This document shows positions 8,347 to 17,895 of a stretch of 64,000 bases of DNA, one piece after another. The stretch spans positions 36,518 to 100,517 of the forward strand of contig NZ_QAOU01000010.1 in the NCBI RefSeq assembly GCF_003050965.1, written 5' to 3'. The notes under the pieces were generated by a model. That model worked only from the letters and a program-made list of their open reading frames with translations. It searched no databases and was not told the DNA's origin. Made by a program: the position numbers and the translations under genes. How positions within the stretch are numbered: the stretch's first letter is position 1; each line of letters begins with the position of its first letter. The stretch is from Nitrosospira sp. Nsp2. Lineage in GTDB: Bacteria > Pseudomonadota > Gammaproteobacteria > Burkholderiales > Nitrosomonadaceae.

Positions 8347-11300
8347 ATGAGTCTGGAATCGTTGTTTCGGTTTACACTGATACGGCCTGCGGTTGCACAA
8401 GATCCAGCCAATCCCAGCATTGACCTAACCCAGGATTCACCATTTCAAAAATCCCTCGCTGATGCGGCCAAGGCCGAGCAACCCCGTCAATCGCTCTTGC
8501 GCGTCGCGCGCGCCTTCGTAACGGGGGAGGACTTCATCGGCAATCCCAACACAAATGCACTAGCCAAGCAGTTGACCGGATTTGCTGTAGCACTCGACCA
8601 ATTCGAAGATGATCAGACTGTGTCTCACGAGAACGTGGTGGATGCCGTAGAGGAGGCGTTCGGGGCAAGGCCGGAGTCTTTGGTGCAGGGTCCGGAGTTC
8701 AACGCGTCCATGCAGAATTTGCGAGATAGTCTTCTCGCGATCAAGCAGTTGCAAGAGGAGCATGGGCGCCCGATTGAATCGCTCACCAACCAGCTCAGGG
8801 ATATCGAATTGATATTGAAGGTAGCTGAAGATGAGACTTTTCCAGCTACGCCAGACGAACTCCGCCGGTACCGGCGGCGCTCCCTTAAGCTACCGGTGGT
8901 GTTCAATCTCGAATCCGTCCTATCAACATCCCTATTGGAAGAGGAACGACGGAAAAAAAAGGCGGAGGCGGAGGCTGAACGCCAGAAGTATGCCAAAGGC
9001 CTCTTTGATCAGTACCGGGGACTGAAGCAGGCGATAAGCGAACTGACAGGTCTGGGTGGACAACATTTTCAGGTCATGCCCCAGCAGCCGCATGCTGGAG
9101 TCACCATTCCTGAAGAACTCAATCCGACAAGTGTATTAACCCGTCGGATAGAATACCTTGGAAAATTATCCGACGCGAACCTCAGGCAGTTCCAGTCAAT
9201 GCTGGAACAAGGCGAGGAAATCCGTCCTCTGCGCGCCGAGAGCGCTGCGGTTGCGAATTCGGCAGCAGAACTGGCGAAAAACCTCTTGGTCGTCGGTCCC
9301 CAGCTGCTAAACGGAAGCCCGCCGTCCCGTCCGGCTGCACTAAGCGAGGTCAGCTTCCGTCTCAAGGCCAGCGCCGTAGAGGTGCTATCTGAACCCACCA
9401 GGAAACTGCTGAATGAGCGGAATGTCGGTCTATCGGATCAATCGTTGGATCGCATCGTCGAATTGCTCGAAGCCGAAACTGACACTACCGGAAAGAAACT
9501 CGATGCCCTTTATAGCCATTCCATAAGGCGCAGTATCAAGCGTATCGGCGATACCCTGGTAACCATTAACGAGCCGCTGACTTCCGAATGGCCGAGCGCG
9601 GCTGACGAGCCGGCGCTTCCCTCTCTCCCGCCTTTGCCGTCGGCGGAGCAGATTCCCCACACCCGCGGTACCGTTGCCCCAGCAGGCGTTGCGGACCTGC
9701 TTATAGTAAAGCAACAGCTTACGGGGTACGAAGCTGCTGATGTTGCGCACATCGAAAATGTACTGAAGGGGGAACTGAAGCATCGCGAGCATACTCGCCG
9801 ACGGGAGACTGAAGAGTTTACGTTTCGCGAGACGGAGGTAATTTCTTCGGAGGAGCGTGAGCTCGAGTCAACTGATCGCTTCGAGATGACGAGGGAGACC
9901 AATACCACTATTCAGGAAGACGCGTCGCTGAAGGCCGGCCTAAACATATCGGGCAAATATGGTCCGTTTGTCGAGTTCTCAGCCAGCGTGGAGGGATCTA
10001 CCTCACGCTCGAAAGAGGAGGCGACGAGGACTGCGTCCACATTCTCGAAGGAGGTCACGCAGCGGAGTGCCAGCAAAATCACCGAAAGAGTTCTTGAGCG
10101 AGCCTCCCTTCGGGTGACAAATGAAGTGATAGAGAAGAACCTGCACGAGCTAACCAACGTGGATGGGTCAGGTCATATTTCGGGAGTCTACCAGTGGGTG
10201 AACAAGGTATACCAGGCCCAGGTATTTAACTATGGCCTGCGAACAATATTCGATTTCATGGTACCTGAGCCAGCTGCTTTTCTTATCGATGCGCTGAACT
10301 CAGCCAACGAGAGCGCGAACGAGCTCCAGAAGCCGCCGGAATTTACTTTGAAGCCCAACCAGGTTACGGACAACGTTGCGTCACAGGGTTACTATGGCAG
10401 ATGGGTGCAAGTATATGGTGCGACGGACGTGACACCGCCTCCAGAGATGTACAAGACGAAATCACTCGACTTTCACGCGGGAGGTGGCGATGCCGCGACG
10501 AACTATCACCACTCCGCACAGATCATGATCGAGGACGGTTACAAGGCCGTTCACGGCTCGGTTGGAGCCGTGAATATGATGTGGAATAACACTTGCATCA
10601 TCGATGTTGTGTTGGGGAAGAAATTTCACCGCTTTGCCAATATTAGCGGGGAGGTCTTCTCTACTCCCTTGGACGAGGAAAGAGACTCCATCCCATTCGC
10701 GCTCGTTACATTCAGTATTCCCCACCTTGCCGTAGCTGTAGAAGTAAAGTGTCAGCGAACCGATCGGGCCATGGAGAATTGGCGAATCGAGACGCACGCT
10801 AAACTGACCGCTGCCTACAAGGCCCGCCTGGCCGAGTACGAGGAAAAGCTCGCCGCTTTGGAGCTTCAGCAGGGGGTCGCGATTCGGGGCAAAAATCCTG
10901 CCCTCAATCTTCAGACCATGAACAATGAACTGAAGAAGAATTGCATCAGCATCCTGACCGATCAGCATTACGACTTGTTCAACGCAATTGATCTTTCAGC
11001 GAGTAATAGCTTACCTCAGATTGATGTGCCCGAAGCGGAGGCCGAAGGTCCCTACGTGCGCTTCTTTGAACAGGCATTCGAGTGGGAGCAGATGACGTGG
11101 GTTACCTACCCATATTTCTGGGGCAGAAAAAGCCGGTGGAACGAACGGCTGGCCTTCGAGGATCCGGACCCCCTATTCAACCAGTTCTTGACGGCTGGGT
11201 TCTGCCGGGTGTCCGTTCCTGCTCGGCCAGGTTTCGAAGGAGCAATCGATCATTTTATAACTTACGGGGAGATATGGAATGGCGGGCCGCTTCCCCCTAT

Positions 11301-11484
11301 TAGTAGTCCGCTCTATCTACCCATTGCAGATGAAATTGCTGAGCGACTAGACAAACCTGGGGATGAGGTTCCGCAAGGGGACCCGTGGCTGGTTCGGATT
11401 CCAACCACACTCGTACATTTACGCGCAGATGACCAACTGCCAAAGTGGCAGCAGGATTCGAATGGCAACTGGGTGGAGGCGTAA
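8347..11484 (+). CDS. Large conserved-looking protein of unknown function, 1045 residues
   Basis: I cannot assign this to a named family. Residues 1-440 are mostly helical, with a Lys/Glu/Ala-rich coiled coil near 200-215 (EEERRKKKAEAEAERQK) and a Pro-rich linker near 420. A distinct central module at about 450-640 starts KQQLTGYEAADVAHIENVL, then a highly charged Glu/Arg helix and a Ser/Thr-rich beta-like section. It ends VYQWVNKVYQAQVFNYG, FMVPEPAAF. A beta-rich part and a second coiled coil (about 810-850) follow, then a C-terminal module from about 905 (FFEQAFEWEQMTW, YFWGRKSRW, GFEGAIDHF, SSPLYLPIADEI). There is no N-terminal signal sequence and no transmembrane helix. The two modules look like conserved domains I have met in unannotated proteins of varied bacteria. 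The start at 8347 has GGAG eight bases before it. The upstream amine oxidase is the only apparent partner. Confidence 0.65.
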   Translation: MSLESLFRFTLIRPAVAQDPANPSIDLTQDSPFQKSLADAAKAEQPRQSLLRVARAFVTGEDFIGNPNTNALAKQLTGFAVALDQFEDDQTVSHENVVDAVEEAFGARPESLVQGPEFNASMQNLRDSLLAIKQLQEEHGRPIESLTNQLRDIELILKVAEDETFPATPDELRRYRRRSLKLPVVFNLESVLSTSLLEEERRKKKAEAEAERQKYAKGLFDQYRGLKQAISELTGLGGQHFQVMPQQPHAGVTIPEELNPTSVLTRRIEYLGKLSDANLRQFQSMLEQGEEIRPLRAESAAVANSAAELAKNLLVVGPQLLNGSPPSRPAALSEVSFRLKASAVEVLSEPTRKLLNERNVGLSDQSLDRIVELLEAETDTTGKKLDALYSHSIRRSIKRIGDTLVTINEPLTSEWPSAADEPALPSLPPLPSAEQIPHTRGTVAPAGVADLLIVKQQLTGYEAADVAHIENVLKGELKHREHTRRRETEEFTFRETEVISSEERELESTDRFEMTRETNTTIQEDASLKAGLNISGKYGPFVEFSASVEGSTSRSKEEATRTASTFSKEVTQRSASKITERVLERASLRVTNEVIEKNLHELTNVDGSGHISGVYQWVNKVYQAQVFNYGLRTIFDFMVPEPAAFLIDALNSANESANELQKPPEFTLKPNQVTDNVASQGYYGRWVQVYGATDVTPPPEMYKTKSLDFHAGGGDAATNYHHSAQIMIEDGYKAVHGSVGAVNMMWNNTCIIDVVLGKKFHRFANISGEVFSTPLDEERDSIPFALVTFSIPHLAVAVEVKCQRTDRAMENWRIETHAKLTAAYKARLAEYEEKLAALELQQGVAIRGKNPALNLQTMNNELKKNCISILTDQHYDLFNAIDLSASNSLPQIDVPEAEAEGPYVRFFEQAFEWEQMTWVTYPYFWGRKSRWNERLAFEDPDPLFNQFLTAGFCRVSVPARPGFEGAIDHFITYGEIWNGGPLPPISSPLYLPIADEIAERLDKPGDEVPQGDPWLVRIPTTLVHLRADDQLPKWQQDSNGNWVEA

Positions 11485-11611
11485 GCTCTGTGGGCGATAT
11501 CGCTCGGCAGCGGGATAAATACAAAAGAGGCGATACCAGCGGAGATGCTAAGCAGGGCAACACTCACCCTCGATGATCTTACTTGTCTGGAATTGGGAAA
11601 CTATCTGACAG

Positions 11612-12064
11612 ATGTTTCTCAGTTTCGAGATCCCGTTTTTTATATATTCGCTAAACAGGGGATCTGGCGCGAGTTTACTTGCCGCTGGTAGATTAGAACG
11701 ACTTGTAAAAGTAATTTGCGCTTTGACGGTGCTGGGAGGAAACGCTGCAGCAGCCTGGCCTCTTACCCTGGGAAGACCGAAGAACGCCGCAATTCCCGCT
11801 GTGATAGGTGCAATACCGGGATTTATCTGGAACCAGAATGCCGGGCAAGTGGTGGGATGGTTCGATGGATATATCGAAGATATTAATCCCCGCGGCAGAT
11901 ACTTCATGCACGCTTTTATCACTGGCCCTAACGGAGAAGGTATGCGGGATCTCGAAGTAGGGTTGCTTTTCAGGTCAGTAAATAAGCCTGGAGGGGAAAG
12001 GGGCACGCCTGACGCAATATGGAGGCAGGACTTGCGACAGTGCAACGATGGAAAGCTCATCTGA
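11612..12064 (+). pseudogene. Remnant of a HAF-repeat (PEP-CTERM type) protein
   Basis: The 150-residue frame contains parts of HAF repeats, for example VLGGNAAAA, NAGQVVGWFDGY and HAFITGPNGEGMRDL. These match the repeat unit of the intact gene at 14116-15246. The signal peptide, most repeats and the PEP-CTERM tail are missing, and foreign sequence separates the recognisable pieces. I regard it as a decayed copy, not a functional gene. It could instead be an unusual short member, but it ends in unrelated residues (RQDLRQCNDGKLI). Confidence 0.45.
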
Positions 12065-12512
12065 GGAAAGCGACAATGAGCGTACCGCCGAGATGGGTAT
12101 GCTTCTTCGAAGGACCCGGATGAGCAGGTAAAGCGCCTGCCTCCGGGTCACGGGATGATCGCCGTTCGAAAGCGCTCGAATTTGGCGTAATCCTCGCTTA
12201 TAGCGCCGCGATCTTCTCTTTTCACTCGCCAGAGGGGCCTCAGCATATCGCCGACCGGCGACCAGCGACCTTCGACTTGTTTTCCTGCTCGCCGCTGCTG
12301 CATTCACCCCAATAATCTTCACCGTCTCGGGTCGTCGACGATCACTCCAACTGCAACGTGTACTACGCATAGTTCAAGGGAATCATAGAATGATCGTCGA
12401 GTAGGCTATATTAAGTTGCTGAATTAACCGGGACAATCTGTTAGTCGGGAAAATAAAGTCCATGCGCACACCTGCAATAGATATTGTTCTTGAATCTTTT
12501 TTGGAGCAACAA
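12065..12512. other. Spacer with no recognised gene
   Basis: About 450 bases. A 131-residue minus-strand frame (11975-12370) is Arg/Ser-rich and has no motif I recognise; it may be mobile-element debris. TTGGAG at 12501-12506 is the Shine-Dalgarno sequence of the next frame. Confidence 0.4.
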
Positions 12513-12719
12513 ATGAACATAAAAACAAAATTCCTTATCGCCGCCCTAATCTTTGGTGGATCGATATCCGCGGCATCGGCGTCAGCTGTAATAACGGACA
12601 TTACCGCAAGCGGGCCGGGCATGAGATCGTTTTCGGTCCTTGCCAGTTCCACTGTGAAGAAAGATCTTCCGATTAGGAACACTGCAGACCAAACCCGCGC
12701 CGAGCTTATCAATGGCTGA
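12513..12719 (+). CDS. Signal-peptide-bearing N-terminal piece of the adjacent polysaccharide deacetylase gene
   Basis: ATG at 12513 follows TTGGAG with correct spacing and opens a 68-residue frame. It begins with a clear signal peptide (MNIKTKFLIAALIFGGSISAASASA) and continues with a polar stretch (IRNTADQTRAELING) up to TGA at 12717-12719. The following frame begins at ATG 12712, overlapping by eight bases (ATGGCTGA), and carries a family of enzyme that is normally exported but has no signal of its own. Two readings fit: one exported protein broken by a frameshift near 12710, or two coupled genes made through the ATG/TGA overlap. I favour the frameshift because the first product alone has no domain. 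Confidence 0.5.
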   Translation: MNIKTKFLIAALIFGGSISAASASAVITDITASGPGMRSFSVLASSTVKKDLPIRNTADQTRAELING

Positions 12720-14001
12720 CGCATCGCGTGCGGCGTATGGAAACGTTCTCATCGAGCCGCCAGTATCTGGAATCACCGTAACAACCGGAACGAATGTCAG
12801 CGTCAGCTCATCAGGACAGGGTACGGTAGCGGGCGAGACGCTATGGATGGTTACTGCAACCGGAACCGGAGCGGGGCCGACAAATAACTTTGAGATAAAT
12901 CTCCCAGTGGCAAGTGAGGCATTCTCGGCGAAAGACGTGGCGATCGAGATATACACCCCGAATATTTCCAAAATGGAAAGAATGGTAATTTATGTCGGCA
13001 CTACCGGTTATGCCAAGTTCGCCAGCCACAGTATATCCACCGCCATTGTTCCGACTACGCAAAGTCCGTTCGCGATTAACGGACTGACTGCGTACTTCGT
13101 GCACGAGATACTGTGGACCAAGAGCGGATTTACTCATCCCCTGGGGGATTTGGATTGCACGCAGTGCAAGCTACGGGTCTATGTAAGCAACGGCAATACA
13201 TTGACCATTGGGTTGCGCTCGATCCGCGCCGGCGCGATGCGAAAAAAAGCAAGGCTCGCCATTACGGCAGACGACGGCTACTCATCATTTGTGCGAATGG
13301 GGATGCCAATACTTCAGGAGTATGGCCTGAAAAGCACGATGAGCATCATCTATATAACAGTTGGAACGCCAGGTTATGCCTCTCTGAGCCAACTCGGGGC
13401 ATACGTCGCGGCCGGCAATGAATGCATCCCGCATGGTCCGAACCATCCAACCACACTTGGAACCGGCAACCTGTTTACAGCCTGGGCAACGAATACTGAG
13501 CGGTTGGCGGACGTCATCGCATGCAGGGATTATCTCCTGGAAAATGGCCTTACCTCAGAGTGGGGCGCTAAGTGCTACATCTGGCCGCAAGGAAAATATG
13601 CGGAAACGGTAACGGACTTATCATTCCTGGAACTGATGCTTGATAACGGCTTTAGCGTAGGACGTACCTCAGACGGCCCCAACGCAACGTATCACATGCA
13701 GAAAAATAACGGCCTCAGTACGAGGAATTTGCAGCTTCTTTGTGGTCCAGTCATCGGGCATACATGGACCAGTTCTGGCACCGAGGCCGCAAACATAGCA
13801 AACATCAGTTCCTACATAAACGACGTGGCGGCAGCTGGCGGTGACGGGACACTAACACTGCATCGGGTTGTCGGCCCGGACGCGGCGGCGCAACAAACCC
13901 AAATATCATCGAATAGGCTTCGTGAGCTGTGCGTTGCAATCAAAGCACAAGTCGACGCCGGCAATCTCGACGTGGTTCTGTATAGCGAGTTCGCGCGATA
14001 G
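12712..14001 (+). CDS. Polysaccharide deacetylase (NodB-homology, carbohydrate esterase 4-like)
   Basis: A 429-residue protein with a beta-rich N-terminal half of about 175 residues, then a NodB-type catalytic domain. Motif 1 is at about residue 185 (LAITADDGYSS, with the Asp-Asp pair that provides the base and a metal ligand). Motif 2 is CIPHGPNHPTT, whose two histidines four residues apart (HxxxH) complete the metal site. CE4 enzymes remove acetyl groups from chitin, poly-N-acetylglucosamine, peptidoglycan or xylan, usually outside the cytoplasm. The frame has no signal peptide; one lies in the overlapping frame just upstream. Whether the enzyme is still exported depends on that junction. 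The substrate is unknown. Confidence 0.7.
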   Translation: MADASRAAYGNVLIEPPVSGITVTTGTNVSVSSSGQGTVAGETLWMVTATGTGAGPTNNFEINLPVASEAFSAKDVAIEIYTPNISKMERMVIYVGTTGYAKFASHSISTAIVPTTQSPFAINGLTAYFVHEILWTKSGFTHPLGDLDCTQCKLRVYVSNGNTLTIGLRSIRAGAMRKKARLAITADDGYSSFVRMGMPILQEYGLKSTMSIIYITVGTPGYASLSQLGAYVAAGNECIPHGPNHPTTLGTGNLFTAWATNTERLADVIACRDYLLENGLTSEWGAKCYIWPQGKYAETVTDLSFLELMLDNGFSVGRTSDGPNATYHMQKNNGLSTRNLQLLCGPVIGHTWTSSGTEAANIANISSYINDVAAAGGDGTLTLHRVVGPDAAAQQTQISSNRLRELCVAIKAQVDAGNLDVVLYSEFAR

Positions 14002-14115
14002 ACAGGTTAGTCTTGGGCAACACCCAGAAGTAAAGTTGCTTAGCCTTCCGCAAAAACCGTCTTCTTTTAGTCCATGATCAGCTGCGGTCAGGATGCATCG
14101 CTCGCGATAACGCGA

Positions 14116-15246
14116 TCACAGCAGGGGACGCTGCTCCAAGCTGAAGGCACTCATCTTCTTTCGTCGTACCATAAATCCCATCAGGCCCAGCCCAGCAAGA
14201 AATAGCGCATAGATCTCCGGCTCAGGAACAACCCCCAGGGCAAGCACTTGCCCCGCGTTATTGATGTCTAGGGCCAAAGTTAAAAAAACGCCCTGGGGCA
14301 GGCTAACCATAGCATTTAGGTCCATAATGTTCGAGCCATCAGGACCAGTGATAAAAGCACGGGCATGTTCCCCGGACAGGGATGACTCTCCCACGACTTG
14401 CCCGGCGTCGTTGATGCCATATGCTCGACTGTAATTACCGCCTAAAGTGCCAAGGTCTCTCATATCCATCCCATTTGCACCGGTGATAAAAGCATGCAAA
14501 GCGCCGCCTGACGTTAGCGACTCTCCCACGACTTGGCCGACATCGTTGATGCCACGGGCAAAGCCGTAGTCGTCACCTAAAGTCCCAAGATCCCTCATGC
14601 CCCCACCACCGGGGTCAGTGATGAAAGGATGCTCATGGCTCCCGGGGAGGGGAGACACGCCGACGGCTTGGCCAGCATTGTTTATGCCATACGCTTGGCT
14701 GTAACTACCGCCTAAAGTGCCAAGGTCCTTAATACCCTCCCCATTATTGCCAGTGATGAAAGCATGCTGAGCGCGCGCCGATGTTGACCCCCACCCGACT
14801 ACCTGCCCCGCGTTATTGATGCCGGTAGCGCCACCAGAGCCCCCCCCCAAATCAGCCAAGTCCCTCATGCCTGCGCCATCGGGACCAGTGATGAAGCCGC
14901 GGACATCACCTGAAGCTGTCTCAGACCATCCTGTCACTTGCCCCACGTTGTTGATCCCAATTGCTGTACTGCTATTCCCTCCCAAGGTGCCCAAGTCCCT
15001 CATCCCCGCGCCATGGGGGCCAGTAATGAAAGCATGACTATAGCTCCCGGCGAAGGGCGACGCTCCCACCACTTGGCTGGCATCGTTGATGCCATTGGCC
15101 CCTTCTATCTGGGTTACAACCTTGCTGTTGAGGTCAACCAAAAACGACCGCTCTTGTGCAGCAGCATGAGTTGTAAAACTGAGCCCGGCGATCAGGATTG
15201 CACCGGTGATAAAGTTGCGAAGTTTGGAGCTTTGGATTATTTTCAT
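14116..15246 (-). CDS. HAF-repeat protein with PEP-CTERM sorting signal
   Basis: A 376-residue exported protein. The signal peptide (FITGAILIAGLSFTTHAAAQ) is followed by about six to seven HAF repeats of 45-50 residues, each built as AFITGP-DGAGMRDLGTLGG, a short spacer, then YGINDAGQVVGES. The C-terminus is a full PEP-CTERM signal: VPEPEIY, a hydrophobic helix (LFLAGLGLMGFMV) and the basic RRKK. PEP-CTERM proteins are cut and sorted by an exosortase, which must lie elsewhere in the genome, and often end up in the extracellular matrix. HAF repeats have no known enzymatic role. Related remnants occur at 11612-12064 and 62742-63138. It is convergent with the deacetylase gene, 114 bases away. 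Confidence 0.85.
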   Translation of the reverse strand: MKIIQSSKLRNFITGAILIAGLSFTTHAAAQERSFLVDLNSKVVTQIEGANGINDASQVVGASPFAGSYSHAFITGPHGAGMRDLGTLGGNSSTAIGINNVGQVTGWSETASGDVRGFITGPDGAGMRDLADLGGGSGGATGINNAGQVVGWGSTSARAQHAFITGNNGEGIKDLGTLGGSYSQAYGINNAGQAVGVSPLPGSHEHPFITDPGGGGMRDLGTLGDDYGFARGINDVGQVVGESLTSGGALHAFITGANGMDMRDLGTLGGNYSRAYGINDAGQVVGESSLSGEHARAFITGPDGSNIMDLNAMVSLPQGVFLTLALDINNAGQVLALGVVPEPEIYALFLAGLGLMGFMVRRKKMSAFSLEQRPLL

Positions 15247-15709
15247 GATGAAGCCCTATTTGGTTTTCCAAGGGATCGGACTCGCAAAAAGCACCCGCCA
15301 TCTTCTAAAGTTAGATGAAGGGTTTGTAAAGTCAAGGCCGGCGAAAGCTGGAAATCGACGGGAACGAACCCTGTTCTTTGCAGCGAGGATATGCTGGTTC
15401 TACGCGTGCACCGAAGTTCATTCAGCTCAACGCATCCTGCGCGGCTCCAACACGACCTTCTGCTGAACATCTATGGGTTCTGAAACGATTCCCTAATGGC
15501 CGATGGGGACATCGCTCCTCCATCTTGAGGACGCGATGCTGCGCCAGGGCGGGGCTGAAGCCTTCGATCATTACCTCTTGCCCAGAAACCCCGCCAACCA
15601 TTATGAGTAATCTCGGGGTACCGTTAAAATCGGCAGATGGCGAGAGAACGGCTCTAGCGGAGACTGGAAAACGTGATGAAGGTTAACCGTAATCGCCGCT
15701 TGGCAACGA
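15247..15709. other. Spacer, nothing recognised
   Basis: About 460 bases between two minus-strand genes. No coding frame with recognisable features. The left end is the leader of the HAF-repeat gene. Confidence 0.45.
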
Positions 15710-16042
15710 TCAAAACCCCGGTAACGGCTGAATCCCCAGTCCTGGAGGTGTCGGCGCGACAATTGCAGGAGGATTAGTCGCGTAGGGATTATTGGGGGAG
15801 TCGCTAGAATAGCGCGAACCGTATTTACCGTAGGGATTGTTGACGGAATCGGCTGAGTATTCACTCCCGTATCGGCCATACGGATTGCTCGTGCTGTTCA
15901 GATCATGTGGATTATTGCTTAGGTTACCAAGATATTTTCCCGTCTGACGATCGACGAGAATTGGTGGCCCTGCTAAAGACATTTCAAATGCCAGGGCAAG
16001 AAGTAAGCCGACCAGAAATGAAGTGCCACCCTTGTTCATCAT
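15710..16042 (-). CDS. Small exported protein with NPYGxYGSxYSxDS repeats
   Basis: About 110 residues. The start is taken at the ATG pair 16042-16037, because GGGAGGAG lies directly before it; the second ATG has the better spacing. The signal peptide (FLVGLLLALAFEMSLAG) is followed by ILVDRQTGKYLGNLSNN. Then come tandem Asn/Pro/Tyr/Gly repeats (SNPYGRYGSEYSADS, NNPYGKYGSRYSSDS, NNPYATN) and a Pro-rich end. Proteins of this pattern are common, unnamed small periplasmic or surface proteins in proteobacteria; I know of no established function. The longer upstream frame before the ATG pair lacks coding character. Confidence 0.7.
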   Translation of the reverse strand: MMNKGGTSFLVGLLLALAFEMSLAGPPILVDRQTGKYLGNLSNNPHDLNSTSNPYGRYGSEYSADSVNNPYGKYGSRYSSDSPNNPYATNPPAIVAPTPPGLGIQPLPGF

Positions 16043-16326
16043 GCTCCTCCCATTGGTTGTCCTACCACTATCTAAGAGCCCAACTCCTTGCATAGAGATC
16101 CTACGGACTTTTGGGTGGATAACCAGTGGACCTTGGTACAAGCTCTAAGTGGAGCATAATGGACGATACATGCGCTGTCCGCAGTGCAGCACCGATTGAG
16201 TGTCAACTGTACGAGACTTGCAATGGTTAACTCATTCTGAGAGATGACAGCAGAACGCAAGGCGAGCGTATCTTTAGCTTTCAAGACCGCCAAAACTGAA
16301 ACGTAGCGCAGCTTTATTAAGCTCCG

Positions 16327-16824
16327 TTAATGTGCGTGCCGCGAATTTCCGGAGGCTTCCTGATCGTAGGTTGTCAACCTCGCTCCGGTGGGAGCGATAA
16401 TGGTTGCGATCAAGCGGGCCGGAATCGTCTTGCTGGGATTTTCCATGTACGAATGGATGCTTCCGGGCGGCTCATTCCAGCTTTCTCCGGCGCGATACTC
16501 GATCACTTCCCCATTGTTGAGCTGAGAGCGGACCGTGCCTTCGAGCACATGCACGAACACGACGCCTGCATGGCGATGGCTGGTGGTGCTGGCTTGAGGT
16601 GTCAGGTACACCATGAAAGCGGTCAGGGTCTGCTTTGGATCGTCCGGCAGGACCTGCGCGGTGACGGGCATGAGCGTGATTCCCACCGATTTTACATCGT
16701 TTGCACCGGAACGCGCTTCGTCTGCCTCCGCTATTCCCGCAACCGACAGTAAACCCGCCGTTATCGATGCTGCAAGCAGCCTGACATACAATATGATTTT
16801 GGATTTGACCAACTTGAATTTCAT
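16327..16824 (-). CDS. Periplasmic single-domain cupin protein
   Basis: A 165-residue protein with an N-terminal hydrophobic signal (IILYVRLLAASITAGLLSVAGIAEA) and one cupin barrel. Cupin motif 1 has the histidine pair SHRHAGVVFVHVLEGTV, and motif 2 is GESWNEPPGSIHSYMEN with a third His. These residues suggest a bound metal. Small exported cupins of this kind are of mixed or unknown function; enzymatic and sensory roles both occur. The C-terminus is His-rich (SRHAH). Neighbours give no further clue. Confidence 0.75.
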   Translation of the reverse strand: MKFKLVKSKIILYVRLLAASITAGLLSVAGIAEADEARSGANDVKSVGITLMPVTAQVLPDDPKQTLTAFMVYLTPQASTTSHRHAGVVFVHVLEGTVRSQLNNGEVIEYRAGESWNEPPGSIHSYMENPSKTIPARLIATIIAPTGARLTTYDQEASGNSRHAH

Positions 16825-17460
16825 CGACCCTCCCCCTCGACAGTTTTCATATTAACGAAGCCGCAAGCCAGGCTAAAGCGTCGCCTCAAGCGTGAATAAC
16901 TCGGCGGTTAAAGCATTTTTCAGTTTATCATGACTGAAAGAACCTCTGAACAAGACTATAACGCGTATATGCCGGAAAAATAATCGATAGAATGGGACAA
17001 AGGCGCCAGGAGACAGCCTGGCACGGCTGCTCGATGAAGCGCCCGATAGCCCTAGGTCGGTCCTCGCATAAGCTTCCCTGCTAGAAAGGGAATCATTTCC
17101 GATGAATTCCTTGATCTGCCATCGTCGACCACTATCGAGAGGCTGTACCCACTACCGGTGTTTCTATGATGGTATGCCTATTACTTTTGAAAGCGCGCGC
17201 TCTCACTGCTGCAAACCGACTCCAATTTCCGTGAAAAATTAACTCAATGCTTCATTGACAGCGAATACGAAACCTTCCGATGGGAGACTCCGCCCATTAC
17301 ACGGAATCGACTTGAGCGGCCATTCGAATTCGTTCTGACTAATAGCCGGTCCCTCAAAGGCAAGGGCGGAACCAGAGGTGTTTGCTTCCTTCTTTGTAGG
17401 CATTGATCCACCACCTAGCGTTCTTGCCTTTCCTAACCTGGGCAAGACTGCGATGCTCGT
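16825..17460. other. Spacer, nothing recognised
   Basis: About 640 bases containing the divergent leaders of the cupin gene (left) and of the truncated gene at 17461 (right). No coding frame or RNA gene seen. Confidence 0.4.
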
Positions 17461-17895
17461 GGTTCCCCGGCAGATTTCCCCCCTGCTGTGTATTCTCATC
17501 TTGCAGCGTTTTTAAGGAATGCGCCACCGGCACAGATTCACGAGCTCTGGCAATGCGTGGCCACAACCGCCAGGCAGAGTCTCTCGGACCGCCCCCTATG
17601 GGTAAGCACGGCGGGAGGGGTGGTGGCATGGTTGCACGTTCGGATCGAAGGCTCGCCGAAGTATTATTCATACGAGCCGTACACGGAAGGAGCCAAGACG
17701 TTTACGCGGCCGCGTTCTTTGTGGAAAGAGGACGCTGCCCTGAACTCCGACTTTGAAGACCCGATGGTCGAAGACGACTATCCGGCCATGACTATAAAAC
17801 CGCGATGTCTGTTGCCAACTTCGAAGAGCGTATCGATATTTGCCCGAATGATCCGCGAGCCTACTACCATATGGGTTGGTGGTGGCACGCGATGA
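17461..17895 (+). pseudogene. N-terminally truncated DUF6940-like gene
   Basis: From about 17473 the frame reads DFPPAVYSHLAAFLRNAPP, HELWQCVATTARQSL, PLWVSTAGGVVAWLHVRIEG, SPKYYSYEPY. This block matches my memory of the C-terminal half of the DUF6940 family (STAGxGVxWLHVRxD, PKYYxYxPY). A stop lies at 17434-17436 and no start with a Shine-Dalgarno sequence precedes the match, so the first half of the domain is absent. After EPYTEG the frame continues without family features. It is likely a remnant; a short GTG-started product (17488) cannot be excluded. Confidence 0.45.

Noticed and set aside
11975..12370. Minus-strand frame of 131 codons, Arg/Ser-rich, considered as transposase debris
   Set aside because: No transposase motif could be pointed to.
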